Positions 37,270 to 50,300 of a stretch of 64,000 nt of DNA are shown piece after piece. The stretch is from the NCBI GenBank assembly GCA_963580455.1, contig OY756965.1, positions 23,844,902 through 23,908,901 on the forward strand, given 5' to 3'. The notes under the pieces are model-generated. The model was not told where the DNA came from. It did no database searches and saw only the letters and a program-made list of their open reading frames with translations. A program made the position numbers and the translations under genes. How positions within the stretch are numbered: position 1 is the first letter of the stretch; every line of letters starts with the position of its first letter. This DNA comes from Euonymus europaeus (taxonomy: Eukaryota; Streptophyta; Magnoliopsida; Celastrales; Celastraceae).

Positions 37270-37322
37270 CGTGTGCCCCGACTCTGATTTTTCCTATGTT
37301 CGTGTGCCCCGACTCTGATTTT
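37270..37322. repeat. Two-copy direct repeat, 31-bp period
   Basis: The 20-base core CGTGTGCCCCGACTCTGATT, extended by two further T, occurs at 37270 and again at 37301. It is GC-richer than its surroundings. Confidence 0.85.
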
Positions 37323-39077
37323 CTTGTGGGCATTCTCTCTCTGCCGCAGAGGGGGGACTCTTCCCCGGGGTGTCATTAGTTTCTTATTATTTTTACTGGT
37401 TTCTTATTATTAGTTTCATAAGGCATTCAATTTGATAGGGTCTACCCGGTACAGCTGCGGATTCTACTAAGAAAACCAGTAAAAAAAAATATACTAAACT
37501 GATAAATTCCCAACTAGGTAAAAACTAAAAACATCTCACTTGATTTTTTTTTTCTCACTTGCATTATAAATTTTTAATCTGCAGAGCTGGGCCTGAGGCC
37601 CATTAATATCTCTGTGTGTTTGCTCGGTTGTTTTTTGTTATTAGGATTTAGGCATAACACTAAAGAGTCTGAATCGGTCCAAAATGGCGATCCCCATCGC
37701 CAAATGCTATATCCGTCAGCACAAAAAACTGTTAACAAGTTTGTTTGTCTTGTTTCTTGTTATTGCAGTTGATGTTTGTTTGTTTGGGTACTCGTCTCTT
37801 GCGTGTGTTGTTGGTCTTGTTCTTGTTGTTGGTGTTAGCGTTATTTGAAGTTCGAAGCAAAACGTAACCTTTCAATCCTCCACGTTTAATCACATATATT
37901 AATGTCATTGATTTCATAATCTTAAATCCTAACGGGGTATTTGGTGATAGTCTAACGAGTGCGAGTGCGACTGTGTGAGCGTGAAATGAGTATTACCATA
38001 TTTTGTATGAAATAAAGAGTTAGCATGAGTGTTAGAATTTTAATTGTGATTACATATCGGCAAAATAGTCTTTTAATATCAGAACTCATTCTTACCCATG
38101 GAGATTAGTCAATCTCATAATTTTGGTGATTTTGACAAATTTTCATAAAGGGGAGACTGGGGTGAGATGAGTTTCAAATTCCACCCTGTAGGGGGGGAAT
38201 GTTTAATTTTTATTAAACATTTTTAAAGATAGAATAAAAATTATACAATATTTGAGAACAATATAAATCACTGTAATTTTTTATGATTTTTTTTTTGGTA
38301 AATTTCACTTACTTATGTTATAAATATTTGTTATTAAATTTAATTTAAGTTCAAAAATATAAATTACATTAAATTAATATTTTATATTTTATAATATTAT
38401 TTAATAAAATAAAAAATGAGAAAAATAAACATTTTTGAAGCTTATAAACTAGTAAAGTGTTTGGTATCCCGTCTCTTAATAGCTTATAAGTGTGTGTGAA
38501 TGAAATGAGGGGGATTTATTCTTCATTGTAATTCCATATTTTTTTTCTTTCTTCAAGCCCAGCTTAGATTGTAGATGGGCCTGAAAAATGTTACTCAGGC
38601 CCTGCCCAGGTTATTATGTTAATTTGTTAAAGCCTGGCAGTTTGATTGGCCTATCGAGATTGAAAATGGGCTTATGCAGTTATGTCACTCCAAAGTCCAA
38701 AGCCTTTTTCCTACACTGAAGTCGAGAGGATTGGAGTTCCTGAAATAATTGCACTGCACGCTGGAATGTGTATTCTCTTAATCCCATAAAAATAGTTCCT
38801 TTTTTTATTTGTCCCAAATTATTATTCAGTTTCACTTTTTAATATGTAATTAATTATTTAATTTTTTTAAAAGAATTTTTTTAATGTGTTTGGTTATCTT
38901 AAAAGTCTTTTATATTTTGTTTGAGCATAGCAAGGATTTATCATTAATTAAGGGTATATTAGGTATTATATGAGTAAAATTTAATGTTTTTATTGTATTA
39001 ATTACATTATTTTAATCTGTGTGAAAAAAGAAAAAGTGAGACTATCTTTATGAAACGAATGAAGTATATTTTAAATC

Positions 39078-39159
39078 ATAACTATCTAAATGTAATAAAA
39101 TGATAGACAAATTCACATATAACTATCTAAATGTAATAAAATGATAGACAAATTCACAT
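39078..39159. repeat. Perfect 41-bp tandem duplication
   Basis: The unit 39078-39118, beginning ATAACTATCTAAATG, is repeated exactly at 39119-39159. The lack of any mismatch suggests a recent event such as replication slippage. Confidence 0.9.
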
Positions 39160-40242
39160 AAATAAATCACATGATGATGATTGTGATTTAATTAAAAATC
39201 ACATCTCAACCTGCAATAATTCCAGCCCCTCATCCCAAGGTCGAACATTTCTGTATTTTTGCTTTTATTTAATCTTGTGTTCCAAGACTTACGTTTGTGT
39301 GTCCAATTAATGAGAAGTCAGACTTTTTCCTTTTCCTTGTTATTTTTGTTATACCCAGTCAAAACAGGAGGACTCAGTCCAAAAGGGCAAAAACTTTCCT
39401 TTCTGTTCCATATCTGATGTGGGTCAACTCTTCAAATTTGTTTTCAATTGATTAAATAAATTAATCCGTTTGGATGAAAACATGTCTCATAAAATATAAA
39501 TTATCTTAAAGCGTAAAATCTGAGAGTGTCTAAGAGTATGAATAACAAAGTATAAATTATTGTATATTCTGAAACAAACAGGGTATTAAGAATTCAACTT
39601 GGATTGCTTTAGTATTTTCCGTAAATAAATAAAAACAAAAACTTGTATTGCTTAGACTACGTGATATTATTGACTTCAACGTTCTAGTGTTTTATCCAAT
39701 TACCCCCGCTAATGATTATCCAATTACCTCCGCTAATGATCCGTAAGTTTCTTAGACAATTTCAAAATTTGACCAACTTCTTTATAGAAAAAGTAAATTC
39801 AATATTCAGGTAACAGCAGAACCACCAGTTTAAGATGAATCCCGGGGATCGTTGACCTTGTGAGAGTGCCAGTGGCATTTGAAAATTATGAGAGGGATGA
39901 GTAGAAGCAAATAGAGAGAGAGAAGTATGAAAGAAAAAAAAGGTGAGAAAGGAGCAATTCATTTGAAATATTGTTCTCAAGACTCGCACGATTTTATTCT
40001 CTTAATGTGCTCTCAAGTTCTTGAAAATAGGCACGTACTTAGACTGTTAATTAGTAGAAGAGCATAACGTCGTAGCCTTATTAAGCAGAACTTACAAACA
40101 CATAATCTACAACTAATATCAATCTTCCTAATATCAATACACTTACACACAAAACATGCATACTGCAGTACCACGCCGATCATTTATCAAAGGAAAAAAA
40201 AACATGCACTGTGTCTCGCTTGGCTTTAGCTCTTCAGTCTCT

Positions 40243-40695
40243 TCACTTAACGCGCGTCAGGTACCCCGGCAGCGGACTCGCCCGGGGTGACCGTGGAGGA
40301 ACCTCCTTAAGTGCTTTCCCGGAATTATCGTAATAAATTGCACCTGAGAAATCCAACGGCTGACACTTGTCCCCCATCAGGATCTCCCTCTGCCAGACCC
40401 CTCCGTCACCGAAATCATCGGGAGCCACTATATCTAAACCTCGATCACGACCGTTCCTCTTCTTCTGGTGCATCAGAGTCATGGTCTTGCTGCTTATTTC
40501 ATTGAATAGCCGCTTCGGCTGGCGCGATAGCCGCCCTTTTTTCTGCTTCAGCTTGGTCGAGGCTTGGTCCGCGTTTTTCTTGCTCATACCAACAATAGAC
40601 GCGATGGAGATTATCAAGCCGTGCGTAAACCGCTTTGGGCAGAAGCCGCCGCCTCCCCTACCGGAATGGTCATATTTTGGTGATACACGAACCAT
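40243..40695 (-). CDS. Small plant protein of unknown function (GGVWQR motif), copy 2
   Basis: 150 residues, intronless, ATG at 40695. A Gly/basic N-terminus (SGRGGGGFCPKRFTHG) and a Lys-rich middle lead to FGDGGVWQREILMGDKCQPL, then DFSGAIYYDNSGK and the tail SPRASPLPGYLTRVK. It shares the motif block with the 90-residue protein 3.3 kb downstream on the same strand, but has about 60 more residues at both ends combined. The C-terminal Ser/Pro tail is lost from copy 1. No known catalytic motif. A later ATG (MSKKN, about residue 37) is a possible alternative start. Confidence 0.85.
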   Translation of the reverse strand: MVRVSPKYDHSGRGGGGFCPKRFTHGLIISIASIVGMSKKNADQASTKLKQKKGRLSRQPKRLFNEISSKTMTLMHQKKRNGRDRGLDIVAPDDFGDGGVWQREILMGDKCQPLDFSGAIYYDNSGKALKEVPPRSPRASPLPGYLTRVK

Positions 40696-40757
40696 CTCGG
40701 CGGGGAAGTTTTCTCCTGTGTGATCTGCGATTATGATTTATGATCTTCGCGTCTATG

Positions 40758-40765
40758 TTTATATA
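40758..40765 (-). promoter_or_regulatory. TATA box candidate for the gene at 40243-40695
   Basis: TATATAAA on the minus strand, about 65 bp upstream of the start codon, at a usual distance for a plant TATA box with a short leader. Confidence 0.5.
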
Positions 40766-41176
40766 TGTGTGTTAATATATTATGTCTAATACAATTAGCC
40801 AATTAGGTGAGGTGACCGGTAGTAGCGGGTGTCTTTATGGTTGACTTTGACTAAATTGTCATAAATTCACACTAATAATAAGATTGTTATTTTTGGGTTG
40901 TTAAGTTATTGTGCATACACTATATTGTTTATCCTCAATTCTTACAAGTGGGCTGGATTCAACTCACAAAGACTTGATAAAATATTTTGTTAATTGTTGG
41001 AGGTGGACTTTACACTTAATAAAGTGCTTTACAATTCTCTCATCTATCTTTGGATGTGGGACTTTACATAAAACGGTTATGATAGACTACAGCAAATTAG
41101 TATATTACTGATAATTAAAACCCCTAATTTAAAATTAAATGACATATCAGTATATCACACACATGAATTTCATATG

Positions 41177-41558
41177 TCAAAGTATATGAATCCTAGTATT
41201 GCTGAAGCACTTGGCTGTCGTGAAGCATTGAGTTGGTTAAAGAACTCTGGGCATCTTTGTGTGATTGTTGAGTCAGATGCATTGTTGTTTGTCCAGGCGG
41301 TTAATGGTTCTGCTTCAGACTTGTCTTATTTTGGTTCTATTGTTGATGATTGTAAATCTCTTGCTAGGGATTTTGAGACTTGTGTTTTCAAGTTTGTGAG
41401 GAGATCAGCGAATCAATCAGGTAGCTCATAAGTTGGTTAGGGCTGCTGCTTCCTTGTCTGATCTTATGGTGTGGCGTTCGTCACCCCCTAATTTTATTAC
41501 TGATGTATTAGCTTTGGATTCAATTTAAATGAATTTTCCCATTTAAAAAAAAAAAGAT
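41177..41558 (+). pseudogene. LINE fragment: RNase H domain, frameshifted, with poly(A)
   Basis: The frame from about 41180 encodes the end of a plant RNase H-like (RVT_3) domain: AEALGCREALSWLKNSGHL, then IVESDALLFVQAVNG and FVRRSAN. A duplicated ATCA at 41412-41419 shifts the frame. Beyond it the other frame reads VAHKLVRAAASLSD, the expected continuation. The copy ends in a run of 11 A at 41548-41558, typical of a 5'-truncated LINE insertion. No clear target site duplication is visible. Confidence 0.75.
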
Positions 41559-43030
41559 ATTTATCATGTTTTTTTTCTTTTTCTTTCATTAGTGACTTAC
41601 CAATTACCACAGATTCAAATTGTAGGGAAAAATTATAATAGTCCGTAGAGGTAATAAATAGCAAGTAGAACTGTAACCCTAGAACCAAGAGAGAACCCCG
41701 ACAAATGCGGAGTTATGACACGTCAGCGTCACTTAACTTGATAAAGTCTTTATTTCATTGACGACGTGCTAATTACTAATTAGGATAAGTTTAATCTGTG
41801 GTTTCGCTTGTTTATTTGGTCGGATACCATCGCCAGCACAAATTGCCACATCATCATCATTTTGTGCGATCAATGCACCTATATTTCCAATCTTTAAAAT
41901 CCTCAATTTGTGATGTTTTAAGTCCAAATACTACTCAATTAGTGTTTTATTGAGCAAGTGAGAGCTAGCTGAAAAATGAAAGATTAAGAGTTTTCTGGGC
42001 AAATGTTGCAACCTAACTGCAGCCAAAGTGCGACCTATTTGCGGCCGTGGATTTTAGCGGGCCAGTGACGTAATTTAAAGTGCTGATGTGGCAAGTAGGG
42101 TTTTAATATATAACAAACTCGACCCAGAAACAGGGGGGACGCCGCTGCACTTCAGAACCAGGGAGAGAAGACGCCAGGAGGAGGATTTCAACACTTTCGA
42201 GCATCTCCTTTTTCCCCAACTAAATTTCTGGTTTATTTATGCAATTAAATCATGAACATGTGTAACTAAATTTCTATTTAGTTTGGGATTTGGTTAGTTT
42301 CTTCTAGTTGAACTTTGTTGACCAATTTCATGGATGATTACACTAGATTTAATTCATTGATTCTCTGAGTTTATTGTTGATTTCTTATTATTATGCTTGT
42401 TTGATCACCATCATAATATTAGGAATTGTTAGTTAAGCACATCGGCTGACCCATACCCGGTGTTTGACGAAGTAACAAGAATCTGCATAGGATCCAGATT
42501 TGGGAATTGTGAACACAATTGATTAGGTGGTACACCAAAGCTTAAGGTTGTGCGATTGTCGACTTTTTCGTTAATATGCTTGTCTTAGGAAATTCTTAGG
42601 GTACGCCAACCAAGACTCCTCTGATAAGAAATTTTTTTGGGCTGGACCAAAGCCAGAGTCGTTGCTTAGGAAAGTCTAGTTAGGAGAGCCCGACCAAGGT
42701 CTTCTGATTGACAACGTTAAATCTTTAAATTGTGTGATTGCGTACTGAAATTGTGATATTTAGTGAGATTAAAAGAACAACACCAACCCAAGCTAGAACT
42801 CATTCATATTTATTTATCCAATTTTAGCTTATTTTAATTGTTTATTGTAATCTGAATTTTCTGCATTATTATTGTTATTTTGTTTGTTTGGTGATTGATA
42901 CGGTCCCTGTGGATTCGACCCCGCTCTCTTTTATACTGTCCCACGACACGTACGCTTGCGATTGGGTAAGACCCGTCAGTATTTGATATTGCAGGTTTAC
43001 TTGTGATATTTTATATCGACCAACCATCAA
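41559..43030. other. Possible LTR remnant of a Ty3-type element
   Basis: Between about 41.95 and 43.03 kb lies non-coding DNA with passages such as GGTCCCTGTGGATTCGACCC followed by GACACGTACGCTTGCG. I associate this wording with the 3' part of plant Ty3/Gypsy (Tat/Athila-type) LTRs. No primer site, partner LTR or coding domain is present, so this is a weak call; it could be a solo LTR. Confidence 0.3.
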
Positions 43031-45134
43031 TATTCCATTTTAAATACCCTTCAAGAGGAGGTGCCCACTGCAGATTCATAATATGATTTGAAGCTATGTT
43101 GTTTGAGAGGGATAGAATTGGATCTGCAGATGATTATAGCCGTGCTTGTTGGAATTATACACATGCATATATGAATTCAGCATTCAATTGGGTGATAATT
43201 TAGTGATGAATATCTCTAAAACTAAATTGTATGGCTTCAGAAGGTTCTGAGTTCGATTCTCGTTAAGAACATTAATATCCTTGTGACCACGCGACGTGTT
43301 TTAATTGGTCCAAATTTCCTGATCGTTTTTTTATTTATTATTATTGGTAATTTATACCGCGCGAGTTTGACGGTCAATTTTTAGACTCGTATATATCAAA
43401 TCTTCAAAGATCAAACTTATTCGTTGCCGCTCTCCATTACAAAAAAAAAAAAAAATTGTTGAAAGTCCTCAACCAATTTCATCAACACCATTTTGATTCA
43501 CATTATCAATAGTAGAAATGCCAAGGCTTTCACTTGATGTCTTATCGTTTTCCTAATCTCTGAGAAATCACGGCCTAAACAAGAAAAATCCCTAACAAAT
43601 CCAAGTGGGTGTTGCCACTTACTATACTAGAAGTCAAACAAAATATTATGATATAATTGAGCAACTACTTCACTCAATAACATGATTGAAAAATAAATAC
43701 AAAATATTCCACTTTGCCTTCCCAATTCCCAATGACCTCAAAACAGGAATGACTCGACTTGGTGTAATGTTATTACAATAGGCCCCTTTGTAGTAGCGTT
43801 TTGAGATAATAAGAAATCATTTAAAAAATTATATATTTTTTGTTTCCAACAAAAAAAAACGTAACTAAATACTAGACATTATAATTCCTTTTTAAAAAAT
43901 TTGACCAAAAAAAGGATTATAACGGGTGGATTTATGTAATAAAACTAGAGCCGATCCTGAAAACCCTTAAAACATATGTTAATTTAATTTGGGGTTAGCT
44001 TGAATCAAGTCAAAAAGTCCAAAACGGAAAGCAAAGTGGTTTGACATGTTTTTTTTCACCTTCTATGAACTAACCCCATCTCTGCTTTGAAAAAAGTTTA
44101 GGGATTTCAATTTCAAGCTCAACAAACACTAACCCTGTCCCTGTGTGATGTTGACCTTGTATGATTGAAACTTTTAGGTCAATTGCTCTTGAAGGATCCA
44201 ATATTGAAAAATGTAGGTGTCTACGGATTGCACATGGAAAGAGGGGAGGGCCAGACTGACCAGTGCAATGCACTTTATTATCGTAGATTAAAAATAAAGA
44301 GAGAAAAAATATATTTATTTAAAGACCCATAAAATATGTTTAATGATGTAGATCTGCACTGCTTAAAAATCAATGCACTTTATCCTCCCTAAATCCATTG
44401 CACATTTCGTCATTATAATTTTTGGTATACAAAGTTGGACACAACATGGTTTAAAAATATCCTTTAAAGTCAACCCTTTTATTGTAATGTCTTGCTTTGC
44501 TAAAAATAATATAATATTTTGGGAGTTATATATATATATATATATATATCATACGGCCTAATATTTGTTTAATTATGTAAACATCAAGGCTCTAAAATTC
44601 CGCTCTTGGACATGCCATGCCGTGCCGTCACTGCCACTTTTTCAAAACTCAACATATAAATAATGACAAAAGGAATAAATAATTTGCATGATCAAGCATG
44701 TAATGTAATCCCATGGAGCATAATTTGATAATCCTTCCATTATCGATAAATATATCATGCAATTTTAATCTAGCGAAACAACTTGCACAGAAAATCGAGC
44801 AATACTCTTGTGGTCACGAGTGTCGGATTTAGGCTCATATCAAAATTTTAAAGTGTAAATTTGTATGATATCGTTCTTGATTAAAAAACAAAACTTCATA
44901 CAAAATCAAAATGAAAACTCATGAGCAGGCACATGCATACAGTTACGTATCCGCAAATTTTTTGAGCCCTTAAAAACTACTAGATCCAGAAATAGTGTAT
45001 GAATATAAGAATTTGGATTTCTCAATTTCTGAACAAGTATAGGATCATTATATCATACAAGTCGCATTAGAAGAAATTTCAATAGACATTGAATTCTATT
45101 ACAAAACCATATATGAGAGAGGGAAAAAAGAACC
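43031..45134. other. Intergenic, no gene seen
   Basis: AT-rich DNA with a TA microsatellite at 44527-44549. No credible coding frame or RNA gene. Confidence 0.4.
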
Positions 45135-45461
45135 TCAATGGTGCAAAGGGTTTGGACCAGTTGGAACAAGTCGCTTTTCGACACCGTATTGGTGGTCAAC
45201 TTTACTCCCGGTGAGCTTATGGTGGTGGTGGTGGTGATGGTGCCGGTGGCGGTGTTGGAGAAATTTTTTGAAGTCAATTTTGCTCGTCAACAATCTCCTA
45301 TTGCTCAACAGACTTTGATGAGCGAGAGAGAATTGGTTGTTGTGGATGCAACTACTAGCACTGCTTATTGAAATAATGCACCGCCCATGGAAGAATAAGA
45401 AGAAAATAGAAAGAAGAAGAAGAAGAAGAGTAGTGAAGAAAGGAAGGATTTTCATGGCCAT
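45135..45461 (-). CDS. CLE-family signalling peptide precursor (CLE13-like)
   Basis: 108-residue pre-propeptide on the minus strand. The ATG at 45461 starts a hydrophobic signal peptide (about residues 1-30, with a run of seven Leu). A variable region follows, with a His-rich tract (about 70-80). The precursor ends exactly in the 12-residue CLE motif RLVPTGPNPLHH. Known CLE peptides are released, hydroxylated on Pro, and bind receptor kinases of the CLAVATA1/BAM type to control stem cells or nodules. The motif differs from that of Arabidopsis CLE13 by Ser to Thr, as I recall it. Intronless, which is usual. The longer frame upstream begins at a non-ATG codon and is not used. Confidence 0.92.
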   Translation of the reverse strand: MAMKILPFFTTLLLLLLSIFFLFFHGRCIISISSASSCIHNNQFSLAHQSLLSNRRLLTSKIDFKKFLQHRHRHHHHHHHHKLTGSKVDHQYGVEKRLVPTGPNPLHH

Positions 45462-47365
45462 AATAATGATGGAGATAATATTAATCCAATCATGGAAAGA
45501 TATGAAGAAATAGTACACAAAGTAGCTGACATTGGAGTGTGTTTGCCTCCATTAGACTTAATAAAGATTTGATCACAAGAGAGAGATTAATAGTAAAGTC
45601 CAGCAGATGCGGTGAGGGAGCAGAATTGTCGAGCTTTTTCTTCTTCTTCTTCTTCTTCTAATTCCAATGAAACTTCCTTTACGTTCAAGCAACATACATA
45701 TGCCCATTAAAAGCTGTTTGTCAAACTTCACAAGTATAATATTTATTTGGTTTTGAGTGTCCACAGTGCACCAATGGAGATGAGCTGTAATTACGTTACA
45801 AAGCTGTCACGGAATTCCACTGTGTACTTTTTTTTTACAGGATCCAATTTTATTTGAGCTGATCAATTAGTTTATTGATGGTTGTTTTAGCCGAAACAAC
45901 CATTACGGAAAGAAAAAAAGACTCGGGAATTATCCACAAGTTACCCGATCCATTTAAAAATCGAAAATCGATCCTATAGAATTTGAAAATGATTTTTGCT
46001 TTTATTTTTAAACCCATTAATCATAGAATTTTGAGTCGGTTTTCAATTTTGATATCACATTTTTTATTTCGGTGATAAAACGATATGGAATGATTCTAAT
46101 TTAAAATTTTAAATAATCTTTTAAACAATTTCAGAATGATTCTGTTACTAAAATTCCGTCCTACAAATCTACAATCAGATTTAAGTGATTCAAACCATTC
46201 TGGTTTAGCTTCACAAGCACACAAATGATCTGGATTTAAAAAGAGAATTTCAAACAACGTGAAAATAATAGTCTTTTCATCTCGATGGACCGACCCAAAA
46301 TCTCATAGTATATTGTGTGATTCATCATTCATGGCATGTGTTTGCGTTGACCTTACTGAACACAGTGAACATTGTCGAAAGTTGTACACCAGGTCAAGTT
46401 CTCTCTCGTGTGTGTGTGTATATATATAAATACAATCTATACTTTTCCCATAACTTCCGGTAGTGGGAATGTACTTCAAATTCAAATTGTTTTGGCATAT
46501 TGAGAGTGTCTTGTCGAGAAGAGGAAGACCATTAAAACAGTTGCATCTGAATCTGATTCCACTTACAAGAAACAAAAAAAGGCATTAGCCATCTGATTCA
46601 TCCAACAATAGGTTAATGCAACTTTACGTCAATTCAATCACCGAATGTTCAAACGATCTAACTTAGTAAACCAAAGTTTAAATTGTTCCAATCTAATAAC
46701 TCGAACAAATTTACCAATTTTCAGATAGTCAACCATTTACATGGCAAAAAGTTGCATTAAACCCATACTCAACACATAGTTGGACATCGGGAACCATCAC
46801 AAGAACATTCGTTACCCTAAGACAACAAAAATACAACCTTACATTTTTCCACTTCTCTACTTCTCTGAAAGACCCAAAAAAAAAAAATCTGACTTCGGCC
46901 ATGGAGAGTGGAGAGTCCAATTATCAACCATAACCAGAAGATAAGCAATTATCATGAAAACCAAATCTCAAAAGAATTAAAAGATCCAAATAATTCCGGA
47001 AGTCTGAAGAAGGAAACAACAAAGGTTCTCAAAGTGCAACCTGGTTGTGAGGACATAAATACGCAGAGGTCCCTGTGAATAGTACCAATAAAATTCTGTC
47101 CTGCCAAAGGAAAAAAATAACACGTCCTGTTACCACAATATAAAAAGCTGTTGCTATTGAAAACAGAAACGATAGAAATAAGTTACCATCGTTTCAGCAC
47201 ACATGTCATGTCAACATATATTTACACTATCACGAGCATAGCTAATGGCAACAAAATCAGCAATTTATGAATCAGGGCCAAGGAACTTCAAACAAAGCAA
47301 ACTAGCCACAGCATGATGAAATGATTCATAAGTCAGAGTCTCAGATACAGAAATATACTAATGCA
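45462..47365. other. Intergenic; CLE promoter side
   Basis: Upstream region of the CLE gene with GAA/TTC microsatellites (about 45410-45430 and 45638-45660), then AT-rich DNA without recognisable features. Confidence 0.4.
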
Positions 47366-50300
47366 TTATCCTTCCTCCCAGTCCACATCATCCTCATCCT
47401 CTCCAGCGGCATCTGCTTCAGCATTCAAGTCATTCACCTTGTAATTTTCACCTGTATTGCCTATAATTAACACACAGAAATGGAGTTCAACCACAAAATG
47501 TAATGTAATGAAGAAGGATCCAAAACTAAGAAAATGAATTTAAAATAAATTTTATTAAAAAACAACATTCTAATCAACTCCTCTTTGGAGTTGGGTAAAT
47601 CAGCAAATCCAAATGACCCAACAACTTCTTAAGTTGTGTCGTGTGTGATTCTTACAACATTAATTCCAGTCCTGGTTTTAATTTTTCGCAGAGCCAGCCA
47701 AGTTGGTTGGTTTGGCAATTATATTGAACCACCCCCAATAGAGAATAATTTCTTACCAGAACTTGGAGCCTCTTCCCAGTCAACATTGTCTTCGCCTTCA
47801 TCCTCTTCAAATTTACTCTTCATGCCCACTTGACGATTAGAAGATGTACTAGAAGGGTCATAGGAGATCGGTGTGTTTGATGACTCCTGTTCTCTTTTAG
47901 TATCTTCAAATTTGTGGCGCTGCATGAAATAAACAGCATAATACGCTTTAAAATACTCATCAAGAAATATACCAAAACACAATAACCAAGTTAGTTTAAG
48001 TAGATATATAAAAGAGAGAGGAAAAAATTCAAGGCACAAGTTAAAACAATAATGTAATTAAGCAAATTGCACAAACCTGTAATGTCTTCTAATCATCATT
48101 TTCACTCGCTGACCTTTTGAATTGCCTTCCATTTTTTTTATTCCTGCTTCAGATCTACACGTTGCTCCTTTGTAAGGTTCATCCCTTGCTTAATCATACA
48201 CGGTGGCAAAACTTTCAGACCAGTATTTGCAATTTCCGATTTGACATCTTCTTCCTTGCCTTCTCCAGCGGAAAAGGCAACTTCAACCTGGAATGAACCA
48301 GCCACAGATTGCTCAAAAAGAAATCCTTATAATAGCACATATTGGCAAGTGTTTGAAGAAAAAATATTCACTAAAAAGGGGATATATCTGTAGAGTAGAC
48401 ATATCATGGCAGAACGTTGATTTTGTTTAGAATAAAATACTGAAAACTAAGAAACACACGCAAAATTAACAAAAAAAAACAGTAGATTGTGTTTTTGGAA
48501 TTATAATACATTCATTGACTGCAAAGGGGGTGAAAGAAAAAAGAAAGAAATCTATGAGATCATGACTTTGACCATTATCAAGTTTAGATTCCGTGGCAAA
48601 CTGTTAGATGCAGTCAATTCCAGAAGACATGTCTTCACCCAAATTAATTAGGATGAACAACATGAATATTCCCTTTAAGGTTTGTCAATACCATTATTTT
48701 AGTAATTTATTTCTTATGCACATTTATCTTTTTTCTACCTGGTTACTGGTTATTGCTTCAGCATTTATCAAATTCAATTTCTCAAAAAGTCAATGTATCA
48801 TAAGTCCAAACATCTCAGGCAACCTCTCCTCAACTCAAACCCAAGCAAAACCACGCTTGATATGTAATGTACTAAAAAAATGATCGATTTGATGAACATA
48901 TGAAGCAACCTATAAATGGTGCTTTTGATGGGCTAGAGTTAATAAGATTGAAATTTAGGGTTAAAATTATTAGGTAGAGAAAGCGCCAAGGAGGCATAAA
49001 TTGGTCTGGATTGAATGGAAAGAGAATTAATGGATCAATGTCAAAATTGATGGAGAATTACTGATTGGAACACTTAGCCAGCCCTCGAAAAAATTTACAA
49101 GGATTATATGGCAAGAAATATACAAATTGAAATTTCAATGGAAACTAAATTCGAAACTAGGTTTTAGTATCATATATAAAGGGGATAATTGGGATTTTAA
49201 TGATTTTTGACACTTAAATTGTGAAGCTGGTTAAACTGCAACAGATACTGAACAAGTTTAACCTAACAAGAAAGAAAGGAGGGAGTAGGGGAGAGCAGGG
49301 GAGAGGGGAAGAAACCGCCCAAGGCATGCACAAAAAACAAAGACAACAGATGAAAACATTTGTCTTAATCAGAAATATAAAAATAGGAGGGAAGAGGGAA
49401 AAGAAAACGCCCAAGGCATGCAATAAAAAAAAAGAGAGAGAAACAAATGAATAAAACATTTGTCTAAATCATTTCAAGATATTATAAATACATGGCACAA
49501 AAATCAATGATAACTGGCAAACTGCGTAATCCTGAAAGAAAAGGAAGGGAAGCAATCAGATTCAAGACGCACTGTAAGTTATCAAAACGAATAAATAAAT
49601 AAATACACAGGGAGAAATCTCCATCAAAATAACAATGTGATTTGATCAAATGATCGCACTCCTGAGTTGAAGCGCAATTCATCATTCACAGTGACTATGG
49701 GAGGATTTTTTGTATACTTGACGACAAACATCATATTGTTGTTCCATTAATGGCTTAAGCTGGACCTACAGCCATTCATTTTAATTTTATGTAAAGAATA
49801 GTAAGGCAAATAAATTTAAAATAACAGGAAGAAAAAAACTTAATTCAAAGACAAGACAGAAAGAAACGAAAGAAACAACAACCCATTTTTTTAGAAGTTT
49901 ACGTAGCTTAACGCTTGTTCATAGACCTTCTATTGCATCACATGACCAATCATGATTTTTTATTTAAAAAAAAAAAGAATAGATAGAATTCCGTCTTAAG
50001 GAAATGTAAAAGCCAATCAAGCGAATAACCTCAGTTCCAGTAAACAACCTATAATGGTTTTCAACAATGTATTGAAACAACATATTTTACAAACAAAACC
50101 TGAGCTCACCAAGTAACCTTCCACAAACAATTTTTGTGCTCTGTGAAAAATTATAAGATCATTGATCCCATTGTGTGTCCCACGCTTGACAACGAAAACC
50201 TGACTCTACACCCCCTCTCATTCCACTTCAAGCTCCAAAAACCAGTACATAATTTTCTCACATCCAAACCTCATCCAAATAGCTTGATTCAGATTTGACT

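Larger units (their letters stand above)
36963..40242. other. Intergenic with scattered small repeats
   Basis: AT-rich DNA. Two local tandem duplications (37270-37322 and 39078-39159) are listed separately. The segment around 37930-38550 has MITE-like character but no provable ends. No protein frame is convincing. Confidence 0.4.

Noticed and set aside
37930..38550. Possible MITE with GGGGTAT / ATACCC ends
   Set aside because: Only about six terminal bases pair and there is no convincing target duplication.
45138..45371. Plus-strand open frame opposite the CLE gene
   Set aside because: It is the antisense of the His-rich CLE precursor and only open because of that composition.
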